This document shows, in pieces, positions 35,875 through 44,980 of a DNA stretch of 64,000 nt. The stretch lies in the NCBI RefSeq assembly GCF_040024445.1, contig NZ_CP157276.1, positions 1,798,001-1,862,000 on the forward strand, given 5' to 3'. The translations under genes were made by a program, and so were the position numbers. Each line of letters begins with the position of its first letter. Positions within the stretch are counted from its first letter, which is position 1. The DNA is from Prescottella soli. Lineage in GTDB: Bacteria; Actinomycetota; Actinomycetes; Mycobacteriales; Mycobacteriaceae. The notes under the pieces were generated by a model that worked only from the letters and a program-made list of their open reading frames with translations, was not told the origin of the DNA and did not search any database.

Positions 35875-36654
35875 TTGTCCGTAGTCGCCACTCCGTCCGT
35901 CCATGCCCTCCTGCGCGAGTTCGTCGCGAACAGCCCCCGTCGCCACTACCTCCCCGACACCGAGGGCATCGAATTGTCGAACCAGGCCGCACTCGTGCGC
36001 GAGGTCGCGGTCACGGTCCAGGCATGCCTCGAAGCGGACCTCGCTGCGCTGCGCGCGTACGAACCCGACGACGGGTCCGGCGTCCGCGTCGTCGCGGCCA
36101 TCGCCCAGTACGACGAGATCCTCCGCACGCTGCTCGACACCGCACCACTGATCGAGGCCGGTCGGATGAGCACCGTCTGGACGCTGCTCCGCTCCGCAGC
36201 CGACCGACTCCGGATCCTCACCGGACTGGAATCCGCACGCGGAAACGACGTCGCGCGACACCTGGCGACCTCGGCGACGCACGCCCGCGCCCGGTTCGCG
36301 GCGGCGGCGACCGCCGAGGACATCGACCTCGGCCTCCCCCGCGCGATCGGTCCGACAGGTACCGGTTCGCCCGTCCCCGTTCCGGCGCTGCCCGCGCCGC
36401 CACCCGCGGTCGCGAACCTGATCGAGGACATCGACCTGGGAGCAGCGACGGGCCGCGACGCCTCGACGCACGAAACCGACTACGACTACATGGCCATGAT
36501 CGGCAGCTGCCAGCTCCGCCTCGTGCTCGAGATCATCCGCGCCGCAACTGACTCGCTGTGCGAGATCGCCGATCCCGCGGCCGGTGGCGACTTCTGGGCC
36601 GAGAAGGCCGGCGACGTCCGCGAGGCCGTCGCGTTCGCCTGGGACTGCGCTTAG
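35875..36654 (+). CDS. Hypothetical protein, 259 aa, TTG start
   Basis: I do not recognise it. It is helical throughout, without a signal peptide or membrane helix. A Pro-rich linker (GPTGTGSPVPVPALPAPPP, about residues 160-178) divides an N-terminal part from a C-terminal part ending FAWDCA. The TTG at 35875 is supported by AAGGGGG six bases upstream; there is no in-frame ATG or GTG near the beginning of coding-like sequence. It is convergent with the flavin reductase (14 bases). The long regulated-looking upstream region suggests conditional expression. Confidence 0.65.
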   Translation: MSVVATPSVHALLREFVANSPRRHYLPDTEGIELSNQAALVREVAVTVQACLEADLAALRAYEPDDGSGVRVVAAIAQYDEILRTLLDTAPLIEAGRMSTVWTLLRSAADRLRILTGLESARGNDVARHLATSATHARARFAAAATAEDIDLGLPRAIGPTGTGSPVPVPALPAPPPAVANLIEDIDLGAATGRDASTHETDYDYMAMIGSCQLRLVLEIIRAATDSLCEIADPAAGGDFWAEKAGDVREAVAFAWDCA

Positions 36655-36667
36655 CCCGGCTCGTCTC

Positions 36668-37870
36668 TCAGCCCCGCACGCGCGGCGGTTCGAGATCGAC
36701 CAGAACGCAGCGGGCACCCGAGAAGATCGTCGGCATGCACTTGTTGCAGTGGATGCACAGCGACTTCGTACGGGACTCGGCCTGGATACGGTTGAGCAGG
36801 TCGGGCTCGCGCAGCAGGGCACGCGCCATCGCGACGAACTCGAAGCCCTCGGCCATCGCGGTGTCCATGCCGGCCTTGTCGGTGACGCCACCGAGCAGCA
36901 CCAGCGGCATCTTGACCGCGGCTCGGATCTGACGCGCCTCCTCGAGCATGAACAGCGGCTCGTAGGGATACGTCTTGATGAACGCCTTGCCCACCATCTG
37001 CACGCCGAGCTTGACCGGCTGCGGCATCGCGTTCGCGAAGTCGCGGACCGGCGCGTCGCCCTTGAACAGGTACATCGGGTTGAGGAGCGAGCTGCCCATC
37101 GTCAGTTCGAGCGCGTCCAGGCTGCCGTCGGCCTCGAGCCACTGCGCGACCTGGATGGCCTCGTCGACCCAGAAACCGCCGGGCACACCGTCGTCCATGT
37201 TGAGCTTGGCGAGGACCGCGATCCGGTCGCCCACCGCCTCGCGCACGGCCCGCGCCGTCTCCAGCACGATCCGGGCCCGGTTCTCGAGCGATCCGCCGTA
37301 GTTGTCCTTTCGCTTGTTCAGCTTGGGGCTCAGGAACGAGCTGGCGAAGTAGTTGTGGCCGAAGTGGATCTCGACGGCGTCGAAGCCGCCCTCGATCGCG
37401 AACCGGGCCGCGTCGGCGTGCGCCTGAGTGATCCGCGCGATGTCGGCGGCCGTCGCGGCGTGGATCTTCTTCATGCTCATCGGGTTGAACGACGCCGACG
37501 GCGCCAGCGCCGGCAACCGGTTCGACTTCTCGTTCGCGACGGGACCGGCGTGACCGATCTGCGCGGACGCGGCCGCACCCTCGGCGTGGATCGCGTCGGT
37601 GAGCCTGCGCAGACCCGGCACCACCTCGGGCCGCATCCACAGCTGACCGCGCTCGGTACGCCCCTCGGGTTGCACCGCGCAGTACGCCACGGTCGTCATG
37701 CCGACCCCACCCGCGGCCGGCTGCCGGTGGAACTCGATCAGCGCGTCCGTGACGAGCGCCTCGGGCGTCCGCCCCTCGAACGTCGCGGACTTGATGATGC
37801 GGTTGCGCAACGTGATCGGGCCCAGCTTGGCCGGTGCGAACACATCAGGAGTGGCGATCTCGGACACCAT
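36668..37870 (-). CDS. Old-Yellow-Enzyme-type NADH:flavin oxidoreductase / 2,4-dienoyl-CoA reductase-like
   Basis: 400-residue FMN TIM-barrel enzyme that reduces activated C=C bonds. Visible features are LGPITLRNRIIKS at the N-terminus, QIGHAGP in the substrate/FMN region, FDAVEIHFGHNY (catalytic His pair position), and SLENRARIVLE. The C-terminus CIHCNKCMPT resembles the Fe-S cysteine motif of dienoyl-CoA reductases, but the FAD/NADH domain of those is absent. The start ATG at 37870 is the only one consistent with the family. Substrate unknown. Confidence 0.88.
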   Translation of the reverse strand: MVSEIATPDVFAPAKLGPITLRNRIIKSATFEGRTPEALVTDALIEFHRQPAAGGVGMTTVAYCAVQPEGRTERGQLWMRPEVVPGLRRLTDAIHAEGAAASAQIGHAGPVANEKSNRLPALAPSASFNPMSMKKIHAATAADIARITQAHADAARFAIEGGFDAVEIHFGHNYFASSFLSPKLNKRKDNYGGSLENRARIVLETARAVREAVGDRIAVLAKLNMDDGVPGGFWVDEAIQVAQWLEADGSLDALELTMGSSLLNPMYLFKGDAPVRDFANAMPQPVKLGVQMVGKAFIKTYPYEPLFMLEEARQIRAAVKMPLVLLGGVTDKAGMDTAMAEGFEFVAMARALLREPDLLNRIQAESRTKSLCIHCNKCMPTIFSGARCVLVDLEPPRVRG

Positions 37871-37944
37871 GGTTCCTTCCGTCGAGGAGAGGCCGAGGCT
37901 ATACCGGAGCCAGCGGTATCGAAAGTAGGGGTGTCCACTGACTG

Positions 37945-37958
37945 GGAATCGTCTCCAC
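37945..37958 (+). promoter_or_regulatory. 14-base motif shared with the ECF sigma promoter region
   Basis: GGAATCGTCTCCAC occurs here, 104 bases upstream of the DUF1254 gene, and identically at 33440-33453 upstream of the ECF sigma gene, on the same strand. It could be a -35 region or operator common to both. Confidence 0.4.
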
Positions 37959-38061
37959 TCCGCTACACGGGGTGTTCACCCGGCACGGATGAGGCCACCG
38001 CACCGACCCGTGGTGTTCATTCAGGAGGACCGGTCGAACCAAGCAGACGGGACGCAGGACG

Positions 38062-39450
38062 ATGACTGTTCAGGACTCGGAACGGACGAACAACCGATAC
38101 GACCTACCGGGCGGATTCCCGACACCCGACACGGCAGCGCGGGCCCGTGACGACGCCGACTTCCAGCGAGCGGTCACCGCATACCGGTTCTGGTATCCGA
38201 CGGTGTCGGCCGAGGGGATCTTCAACGGCAACCGCGAGGCCGGCATCGCCGACAACGAGGCCGTGGGCATCGCGTCGACCGGCCCCCTGCAGGTCGGCTT
38301 CACGCTCAACTCCGACACCCCGTACGGCGCCGCCGCACTCGATCTGACCGACGGGCCCATGGTGATCGAACTGCCCGCCGGCCCCTACATCGGCCTCGTC
38401 GACGACCACCACCAGCGGTGGGTGATGGACATGGGCATCCCCGGCCCCGACGAGGGCAAGGGCGGCAAGCACCTGGTGCTGCCGCCGGGCTACGACGGCG
38501 ACGTGCCCGGCGGCTACCACGTGGGACGGTCGAATTCGTTCACGGTGCTGATGGCCATCCGTGCACTCCCGGTGGGCGGAGACATCGACCGTGCCCTGAA
38601 TGCGCTGCGCGAGGTAAAAGTTCATCGACTCGGGACAACCGAGTTCCTCGAGTTCGTGGACATCACCGACAAGCCGCTCGACAGCACGTGCCTGCGGTGG
38701 GAGGACGGCGTCCAGTTCTGGGAGGTGCTGCACCGGATCCTCGATCGCGAACCCGTGGTGGAGGAGTTCCGGCCGATGCACGGCCTGCTGGCAGCGCTCG
38801 GCATCCGCAAGGGGGAACCGTTCGCGCCGGACGCGCGGATCACCGCGATCCTCGAGCGGGCGGCGCGCGTCGGCCGGGACCAGATGCTGGTGTCCGCCTT
38901 CGCTGGAACTCGCCCCGACCAGGTCGCGTGGCCCGACCGCGCATGGGAATGGGTGGGGCTGGTCCCGGACAACGCCGACTTCGAGACGCCGACCGGACTC
39001 GATCTCGAGGCCCGCGACCGCTGGTTCGCGCAGGCCATCGTCGCGTCCCCGGCGATGTTCCGACGGCAGGTGGGCGGTGGCTCGCTGTACTGGCTGGCGG
39101 CGAGGGATGCGGACGGCCGGTACCTCGACGGCGGCGTCGACTACACGCTCACCGTGCCGCAGCCCGTCCCGGCCGGGCTGTTCTGGTCGCTGACGGTCTA
39201 CGACGCCCAGACCCGCTCGCAGGTCCAGGCCGATCAGGGCCGCGCGGCCCTGCGCTCGCTCTTCGAACTGCCGCACGACGGTTCGGACTCGGTGACCCTG
39301 CACGTCGGCCCGAACGCTCCTGCCGGAGCGGAGGGCCGGTGGGTGCAGACGGTCCCCGGGCGGTCCTGGTTCGTCTACCTCCGGATCTACGGCCCGCAGG
39401 AGAGCGCGTTCGACGGCACCTGGCGTCCGGGCGATTTCGTCCGGCGCTGA
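38062..39450 (+). CDS. DUF1254/DUF1214 domain protein
   Basis: 462 residues. The N-terminal DUF1254 part includes FWYPTVSAEGIFNGN and NSDTPYGAAALDL; the C-terminal DUF1214 part includes YTLTVPQPVPAGLFWSLTVYDAQTRS and WFVYLRIYGP. These families occur together in exported or cytosolic proteins of unknown function; this one has no signal peptide. It starts at ATG 38062 after GACGCAGGACG. It ends nine bases from the convergent photolyase gene. No reaction is assigned. Confidence 0.85.
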   Translation: MTVQDSERTNNRYDLPGGFPTPDTAARARDDADFQRAVTAYRFWYPTVSAEGIFNGNREAGIADNEAVGIASTGPLQVGFTLNSDTPYGAAALDLTDGPMVIELPAGPYIGLVDDHHQRWVMDMGIPGPDEGKGGKHLVLPPGYDGDVPGGYHVGRSNSFTVLMAIRALPVGGDIDRALNALREVKVHRLGTTEFLEFVDITDKPLDSTCLRWEDGVQFWEVLHRILDREPVVEEFRPMHGLLAALGIRKGEPFAPDARITAILERAARVGRDQMLVSAFAGTRPDQVAWPDRAWEWVGLVPDNADFETPTGLDLEARDRWFAQAIVASPAMFRRQVGGGSLYWLAARDADGRYLDGGVDYTLTVPQPVPAGLFWSLTVYDAQTRSQVQADQGRAALRSLFELPHDGSDSVTLHVGPNAPAGAEGRWVQTVPGRSWFVYLRIYGPQESAFDGTWRPGDFVRR

Positions 39451-39459
39451 GCGGCCACC

Positions 39460-40791
39460 TCAGTCGAGCTCGCCGTACCGCGCCAGCGCCTCACGCCGCT
39501 CCTCCGCGTGGTCGACGATCGGCTCCGGATAACCCTCCGGCCGAGCATCTTTCGGGTTGTGGACGGCCTTGCCGTCCACAACCCGAAGCTCCGGGACCCA
39601 GCGGCGCACGTAATCGCCTGTGGGATCGAACTTCTCCCCTTGGCTGGTCGGGTTGAACACCCGGAAGTACGGCGCCGCGTCGGTCCCGGAACCGGCCGTC
39701 CACTGCCAACCGTGCTGATTCGACGCCAGATCGCCGTCGACGAGGCGTTGCATGAAGTACCGCGCACCCCGCCACCACGGCAGGTGCAGGTCCTTGACGA
39801 GGAACGACGCGACGATCATCCGCACGCGGTTGTGCATCCATCCCTCGGCCGCCAGTTGGCGCATCCCGGCGTCGACGATGGGGAAACCGGTGCGGCCGGT
39901 GCACCACGCCTCGAACAGCGCGTCGGCGTCGCGTCCGGTGTCGTGGCGCAGCCCGTCGAACTTGGCGTCGTAGTTGCGGCGCGCACTGTCCGGGCGCTGG
40001 AACAGGATGTCGGCGTAGAAGTCTCGCCACGCAAGTTGCCGGCGGTACTGCTGCGCGCCGCGGCCCTGCCCAACCGCGAGGTCCGCGAGCATCGTCCGCG
40101 GGTGGATGTTGCCGAACTTCAGGTACGCCGACATACGACTGGTGGTGTCGAGATCGGGCCGGTCGCGTTCGTCGTCGTAGCGGAGCAGGTCGTCGTGGCA
40201 GAACTCGCGCCAGCGCGCCATCGCGACCGCCTCACCCGCCTCCGGTCCCGGCTCGGCCGGTGCGGGAATCGCGGCGCGCCCCCGCATCCCGGCGACGTCG
40301 TCGGGGTCGATCCAGTCGAGGCTGTCCGCACCGGTCCGGGCGGGGGCACGCCAGCCGTGGTCGAGCCACCGCGCGAACCACGGCGTGAACACCCGGTACG
40401 GGGTGCCGTCGTTCTTCGTCACCCGCCCCGGTGCGATCGCGTACGGCGAACCCGTCGTCACCAACTCCACCTGTTCGGCGACCGCGGCGTCCCGCTCCCG
40501 GCCGTACGGCCCGTAATCGGCGCTGACGTGCACCTCGAGTGCCCCAACGGTTCTCGCGACCCGAGGGACCACCTCCACCGGGTCGCCCCGCATCACGAGC
40601 AACCGGCCACCGAGTTGCTCGTCCAACGCGGACAGGCTGCGGTACAGGAAGTCTCGTCGCGGACCGCCCGACGGCCCGAGCAGCCGATCGTCGAGGACGA
40701 AGAGGGCCAGTGCCCGCTCCCCCGCCGCGCTCAACGTCGGCAGGTCGGCCAGCCGCAGGTCGCGGCGGAACCAGACGAGCGAGTCAGTCAC
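39460..40791 (-). CDS. phr: Deoxyribodipyrimidine photo-lyase
   Basis: 443-residue class I CPD photolyase that repairs UV-induced pyrimidine dimers with blue light. SLVWFRRDLRLADLPTL opens the antenna domain (residues 3-19); the FAD domain shows QLAWRDFYADILF, GFPIVDAGMRQLAAEGWMHNR, and ASNQHGWQWTAGSGTDAAPY, including residues that contact FAD and the Trp electron path. The GTG start at 40791 overlaps the GntR stop by eight bases, placing both in one operon. No second gene for antenna chromophore synthesis is nearby. Confidence 0.95.
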   Translation of the reverse strand: MTDSLVWFRRDLRLADLPTLSAAGERALALFVLDDRLLGPSGGPRRDFLYRSLSALDEQLGGRLLVMRGDPVEVVPRVARTVGALEVHVSADYGPYGRERDAAVAEQVELVTTGSPYAIAPGRVTKNDGTPYRVFTPWFARWLDHGWRAPARTGADSLDWIDPDDVAGMRGRAAIPAPAEPGPEAGEAVAMARWREFCHDDLLRYDDERDRPDLDTTSRMSAYLKFGNIHPRTMLADLAVGQGRGAQQYRRQLAWRDFYADILFQRPDSARRNYDAKFDGLRHDTGRDADALFEAWCTGRTGFPIVDAGMRQLAAEGWMHNRVRMIVASFLVKDLHLPWWRGARYFMQRLVDGDLASNQHGWQWTAGSGTDAAPYFRVFNPTSQGEKFDPTGDYVRRWVPELRVVDGKAVHNPKDARPEGYPEPIVDHAEERREALARYGELD

Positions 40792-41458
40792 CCGGCACCG
40801 CTTGCTGTCCCGCCACGAGCAGTTCGGTGGTGAGCTCGATGTGCCGGCGCAGTTCGTCCACCGCGCGGTCGGCGTCGCGCTCGACCGCGGCCGCAGCGAT
40901 GCGCCCGTGCTCGGCGTCCACGTCGCGGGCGGACGACTCCGCGGCCCGTCCGCTCCAGCAGCGGTACACCTCCGAGACGTCCCGCAGCGACTCGGCGATC
41001 CGCACGAGTCGCGTGTTGGGGCAGGCCCGGAGGAGGACGCCGTGGAACCCGCTGTGGGCGGCCAGCCAGGCCTCGGCGACGCGGCCGTCGGCATCCACCG
41101 TCGGGGTCCGGGAGAGGAGATGACGAGCAGCCAGAACCGCGGACTCCCATTCGACGTCGCCGTGCGCGATCGAGCGGCGCAACGCTTCCGACTCGACGAA
41201 CACACGAGTCTCGGTGAGCTCCATCAGATCCGGCACCGACACCGGCACGACCCGGAACCCGAGCTGAGCCTCGGATACCGCCAGCCCCTGCTCGACCAGT
41301 CGCGGCAGGACCTCCCGCAGGACGCCGGTGCTCACGTCGTAGCGCGCCTGCAGCTGGCCGAAGGCGAGCTTCTCGCCCGGGGCGAGCGCGCCGCCGAGGA
41401 TGTCGGCGCGCAGCCGCGCGTGGATCACGTCTGCGCGGGTGCCGGTCGCTCGTGCCAT
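40784..41458 (-). CDS. GntR family regulator (FCD subfamily)
   Basis: 224 residues. The N-terminal winged helix covers about 8-75 (GEKLAFGQLQARYDVSTGVLREVL is the key HTH region), and the C-terminal FCD ligand domain has the metal-binding pattern around HSGFHGVLL and HIELTTELL. It overlaps the photolyase gene and is divergent from an FAH-family gene. It may regulate the latter in response to an organic acid. A TTGACT/TGTACT pair places transcription start at about the ATG, so the transcript may be leaderless. Confidence 0.88.
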   Translation of the reverse strand: MARATGTRADVIHARLRADILGGALAPGEKLAFGQLQARYDVSTGVLREVLPRLVEQGLAVSEAQLGFRVVPVSVPDLMELTETRVFVESEALRRSIAHGDVEWESAVLAARHLLSRTPTVDADGRVAEAWLAAHSGFHGVLLRACPNTRLVRIAESLRDVSEVYRCWSGRAAESSARDVDAEHGRIAAAAVERDADRAVDELRRHIELTTELLVAGQQAVPGD

Positions 41459-41503
41459 GCCGTCAGTACAGGCCGTTCCGAATCGACAGTCAAGTTTCGA
41501 AAT

Positions 41504-41529
41504 TATATTGCTTTTCCGATATCAATCGG
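41504..41529 (+). promoter_or_regulatory. Promoter and candidate GntR operator of the FAH gene
   Basis: TATATT (41504-41509) is a good -10 element. CCGAT-ATCA-ATCGG (41516-41529), perfect 5-base arms, directly follows at the expected transcription start, a position that would block initiation. Confidence 0.5.
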
Positions 41530-41578
41530 TTCTACTGGTCGACACCCTCCCCGCCCCGACGACGACAGGACCCGAACC

Positions 41579-42418
41579 ATGCGCGTGGCCAACCTCTCCG
41601 GACGAACCGTCCTCATCGACGACGACCGGGCGACCGATGTCCATGCCGCGAGCGCCGGACGCTTCGGCCCCGACCCGGCGTCGGTCTACGCGGAGTGGGA
41701 CGCGTTCACCGCGTGGGCGGGATCCGCCATCGGCAGCGGCACCGGCACGCCGTTCGCCACCCGCGACCTCGAGGCGCCGTCGCCGACGCCGAGCCAGGTA
41801 TTCGCGATCGGGCTCAACTACCGCGACCACGCCGCCGAAACCGGGCTCGCCGCCCCCGACGCACCGCCCACGTTCACCAAGTTCGCCAGCTGCCTCACCG
41901 GCCCGGAGACCGACCTGGTGCTGCCCACCGACACCGTCGACTGGGAGGTGGAACTGGTGGCCGTCATCGGCCGCGAGGCGACGAACGTGAGCGCGACCGA
42001 CGCCTGGAACCACGTCGCGGGACTCACCGTCGGACAGGACTACTCGGAGCGGACGTCCCAGATGGCCGGGCCTGCGCCGCAGTTCTCCCTCGCCAAGTCG
42101 TTCCCGGGCTTCGGCGCCACCGGCCCCTGGCTGGTGACCCCGGACGAGTTCGCCGACCGGAACGACCTCGCCATCGAGTGCGAGATCGACGGCGAGACGG
42201 TCCAGTCCGGCCGCACCGCCCAGATGATGTTCCCCGTCGCCGAACTGATCGCCCACCTGTCGGCGGTGTGCACGCTGCGCCCCGGCGACCTCGTCTTCAC
42301 CGGGACGCCGGCGGGCGTGGGTGTGGGCCGCGACCCGCAGCGGTTCCTCGCCGCAGGCAACGTCGTGACCAGCCGAATCGAGGGCATCGGCGCCCTGGTG
42401 CAGCGCTGCGTGAAGTAG
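41579..42418 (+). CDS. Fumarylacetoacetate hydrolase (FAH) family protein
   Basis: 279 residues. The catalytic core starts at FAIGLNYRDHAAETG; metal ligands are expected in VDWEVELVAVIGRE (an E-x-E type pair) and the Asp of GQDYSERTSQ, and FTGTPAGVGVGRDP closes the active site. Family members hydrolyse or decarboxylate 3-acylpyruvates in aromatic or amino-acid catabolism. It is the sole enzyme gene here and divergent from a GntR regulator. The start ATG at 41579 has only a weak ribosome site. Substrate not determinable. Confidence 0.9.
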   Translation: MRVANLSGRTVLIDDDRATDVHAASAGRFGPDPASVYAEWDAFTAWAGSAIGSGTGTPFATRDLEAPSPTPSQVFAIGLNYRDHAAETGLAAPDAPPTFTKFASCLTGPETDLVLPTDTVDWEVELVAVIGREATNVSATDAWNHVAGLTVGQDYSERTSQMAGPAPQFSLAKSFPGFGATGPWLVTPDEFADRNDLAIECEIDGETVQSGRTAQMMFPVAELIAHLSAVCTLRPGDLVFTGTPAGVGVGRDPQRFLAAGNVVTSRIEGIGALVQRCVK

Positions 42419-42439
42419 CCGGACCGTCGGGCACGGTTC

Positions 42440-42467
42440 GTGAACAGTATTCACAATGAATTAGCAT
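42440..42467 (+). promoter_or_regulatory. MarR operator and -10 element
   Basis: GTGAA-CAGTA-TTCAC (42440-42454), a perfect 5-base inverted repeat, is followed by TAGCAT (42462-42467), seven bases before the GTG at 42475. The transcript is probably leaderless and autoregulated. Confidence 0.55.
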
Positions 42468-42474
42468 CACTGCC

Positions 42475-42930
42475 GTGCCCGACACGCCCGACGTCAGCGA
42501 TGCCCTCGGCCGCGCATACCTCCTCGCCGAGCACCTGTCGACGTCCATCGCGGCAGGAACCCGCACGTTCGGCCTGACGACCGCGCGCACCCGAGCGCTG
42601 CTGTGCGTGCTCGAGAATCCGCCCATGACCCAGCGCGACCTGGCGAACGTCCTGCGGTGCAGCACCCGGCAGGTGACCGCCCTGGTCGACGCGCTCGAGC
42701 AGTCCGGCCACCTGCGCCGCGAGGCACATCCCACCGACCGCCGGGCACACATCGTGGCGCTCACCGACCGCGGCCGCAGCGACGCCGGCCACATCCGACA
42801 CCTGCGCGAGCAGGCGGCCCACGACCTGTTCGACGGGGTCCCCGCAGCCGACCTCGACGCCTTCGTCCGGGTCGCCGACGTCCTCATCACGCACCGACGG
42901 CAGCAGGCGTCGCCGGACGCCGAGCGGTGA
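42475..42930 (+). CDS. MarR family transcriptional regulator
   Basis: 151 residues with a winged helix at about 48-110: [26 protein letters not shown] and the wing [13 protein letters not shown] (the two halves of the motif, separated by [10 protein letters not shown]). It starts at GTG. It lies directly upstream of prrA with a 44-base gap but has its own promoter-like region. The ligand and targets are unknown; self-control through the upstream GTGAA/TTCAC repeat is likely. Confidence 0.88.
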   Translation: MPDTPDVSDALGRAYLLAEHLSTSIAAGTRTFGLTTARTRALLCVLENPPMTQRDLANVLRCSTRQVTALVDALEQSGHLRREAHPTDRRAHIVALTDRGRSDAGHIRHLREQAAHDLFDGVPAADLDAFVRVADVLITHRRQQASPDAER

Positions 42931-42974
42931 CGCGCATGCACGGATCCGGACCGCTCACCGGGCACAATGCACAC

Positions 42975-43676
42975 GTGACCGCAACCGCAACCGTTCTGGT
43001 CGTGGACGACGACCCGGACGTGCTGGCCTCACTCGAACGCGGCTTGCGGCTGTCCGGATTCACGGTCCTGACCGCGTCGGACGGTGCGGTCGCGCTGCGG
43101 GTCGTCGCCGACACCGCACCCGACGCCGTGGTGCTCGACATGAACATGCCCGTCCTCGACGGCACCGGGGTGGTCACCTCACTGCGCGCGGCCGGCAACG
43201 ACGTCCCGATCTGCGTCCTGAGTGCGCGCAGTTCGGTCGACGACCGCATCGCCGGCCTCGAGTCCGGGGCCGACGACTACCTCGTCAAGCCGTTCGTGCT
43301 CGCGGAACTCGTCGCCCGGATCCGCGCGATGCTGCGTCGGCGCTCGACGGCCGTCGCCGGGGCCGTGACCGATCCGCCGATCGTCGTCGGCCCGCTGTCG
43401 GTGGACCTCGCCGGTCGCCGCGTCTGGTTGGGCGACAACGAGATTCCCCTCACCAAGAGGGAGTTCGAGCTCATCGAGGTGCTGTCCCGGAACGCCGGTG
43501 TGGTGCTGAGCCGGGAACGCCTGCTGGACCTGGTGTGGGGATACGACTTCGTCGCCGACACCAACGTGGTCGACGTGTTCGTGGGCTACCTGCGTCGCAA
43601 GTTCGAGGTCGACGGCACCCCCCGGCTCGTGCACACCGTCCGCGGTGTCGGATTCGTCCTGCGGGAACCGGCATGA
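42975..43676 (+). CDS. prrA: Two-component response regulator PrrA
   Basis: 233-residue OmpR-family regulator, very similar to mycobacterial PrrA ([37 protein letters not shown]). Receiver: acidic pocket DDD (residues 11-13), phospho-acceptor Asp55 (VLDMNMP) and Lys in DYLVKPF near 105. Winged helix: from about 140, with [12 protein letters not shown] and GYLRRKFE. The GTG at 42975 is preferred; an ATG at 42936 is possible. Its stop overlaps the prrB start (ATGA). In mycobacteria PrrAB adjusts respiration and nitrogen/ammonium responses. Confidence 0.93.
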   Translation: MTATATVLVVDDDPDVLASLERGLRLSGFTVLTASDGAVALRVVADTAPDAVVLDMNMPVLDGTGVVTSLRAAGNDVPICVLSARSSVDDRIAGLESGADDYLVKPFVLAELVARIRAMLRRRSTAVAGAVTDPPIVVGPLSVDLAGRRVWLGDNEIPLTKREFELIEVLSRNAGVVLSRERLLDLVWGYDFVADTNVVDVFVGYLRRKFEVDGTPRLVHTVRGVGFVLREPA

Positions 43677-44980
43677 TCCGGCCACGTTCGCTGCGGGCCC
43701 GTGTCGCCGCGGCCACCGCGCTGGGGGCGACGATCATCGTTGCGGCGGTCGGCGTGTACCTCGCGCTGGCGATCGCCCGCAACAACCTGCTGCAACTCGA
43801 CCGCCGACTCGAGACCGCGTCCCGGGTGCTGATCGTCAATGCCGGTGCCGCCGCGCCGTTCCTGAACGTCCTCGGCGACGCCGGCGCGTTCGCGGTGACC
43901 ATCCGCTCCGGCGACCAGGTCGTCTCGAGCACCTCGAGCCGGCTGCCCGAACTCGATCCCGGATCGCACACCGTCGACGTCGCGGGCACCCCGTTCCGCG
44001 CCTTCACCGCCCCGCTCGCCCCCGGGTCGTCGTCGCTCCTGTCGGTCGCCGTCCCGCTCGCCGAGGCGAAGGACCCGACCACCGAACAGCAGGAGCAGGT
44101 CGCGATCGTCGGCGTCCTCGCGATCGTCGCCGCGACCGGCCTCGGCTGGGTCTTCGGCGGCCGCGCGGTCCGGCCGCTCGTCGAGCTCACCCAGCGCGTG
44201 AGCCGACGCGACCGGGACCTCGCGCCGGCCGCGTCCGGGGTGCGCGAGGCCGACGAACTCGCGGCGGCCGCGGGCGCCATGCTGCAGGACGTCTCCGACG
44301 CCCAGGCGCGCACCGCCGCCGCCCTCGACACGGCCCGCGACTTCGCGGCGGCGTCCGCGCACGAGCTGCGGACCCCGCTCACCGCGATGCGCACCGACCT
44401 CGAGGTCCTCACCACGCTCGACCTGTCCGACGAGCAGCGTGCCGAGATCCTCGCCGACCTCGCACGCACCCAGGGCCGGCTCGAGGCGACGCTCACCGCG
44501 CTCGAGCGCCTCGCGTCGGGCGAGCTGTCCAGCGAGAGGGACCACATCGATCTCGACCTGACGGAACTGTGCGACCTCGCCGCCGAGGACGCGCAGCGCC
44601 TGCACCCGGGGCTGTCGGCCACGGTCGACGCGCCACCGGGACTCGTCGTGCGCGGGCTGCCGATCGGCCTGCGGCTGGCCCTGGACAACGCGATCACCAA
44701 CGCCGTCCGGCACGGCGCGGCACGGCACGTGGCGATCGGCGCGCACCGCACCGCGGACGGCGCCGTGACGATCACCGTCGACGACGACGGCGCCGGCATC
44801 CCCGAAACGGAGAGGTCGGCGGTGTTCGAACGCTTCCGGCGCGGCAGTGGCGCCGCCAAGGGCGGATCCGGACTGGGTCTGGCGCTGGTGACACAGCAGG
44901 CCCAACTCCACGGCGGCGCGGCCGCGTTCGAGGACAGCCCGCTCGGCGGTGTCCGACTGGTGGTGACCCTTGAGAGTTGA
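43673..44980 (+). CDS. prrB: Sensor histidine kinase PrrB
   Basis: 435 residues: membrane helix 1 (about 13-33), an extracytoplasmic sensor of about 105 residues, membrane helix 2 (about 143-162), a HAMP linker, and the kinase core. The phospho-accepting His230 lies in SAHELRTPL, followed by the N box ([11 protein letters not shown]), G1 box (DDDGAGIP) and G2 box (GGSGLGLAL). Coupled by ATGA to prrA. The sensed signal is not evident. Confidence 0.93.
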   Translation: MIRPRSLRARVAAATALGATIIVAAVGVYLALAIARNNLLQLDRRLETASRVLIVNAGAAAPFLNVLGDAGAFAVTIRSGDQVVSSTSSRLPELDPGSHTVDVAGTPFRAFTAPLAPGSSSLLSVAVPLAEAKDPTTEQQEQVAIVGVLAIVAATGLGWVFGGRAVRPLVELTQRVSRRDRDLAPAASGVREADELAAAAGAMLQDVSDAQARTAAALDTARDFAAASAHELRTPLTAMRTDLEVLTTLDLSDEQRAEILADLARTQGRLEATLTALERLASGELSSERDHIDLDLTELCDLAAEDAQRLHPGLSATVDAPPGLVVRGLPIGLRLALDNAITNAVRHGAARHVAIGAHRTADGAVTITVDDDGAGIPETERSAVFERFRRGSGAAKGGSGLGLALVTQQAQLHGGAAAFEDSPLGGVRLVVTLES

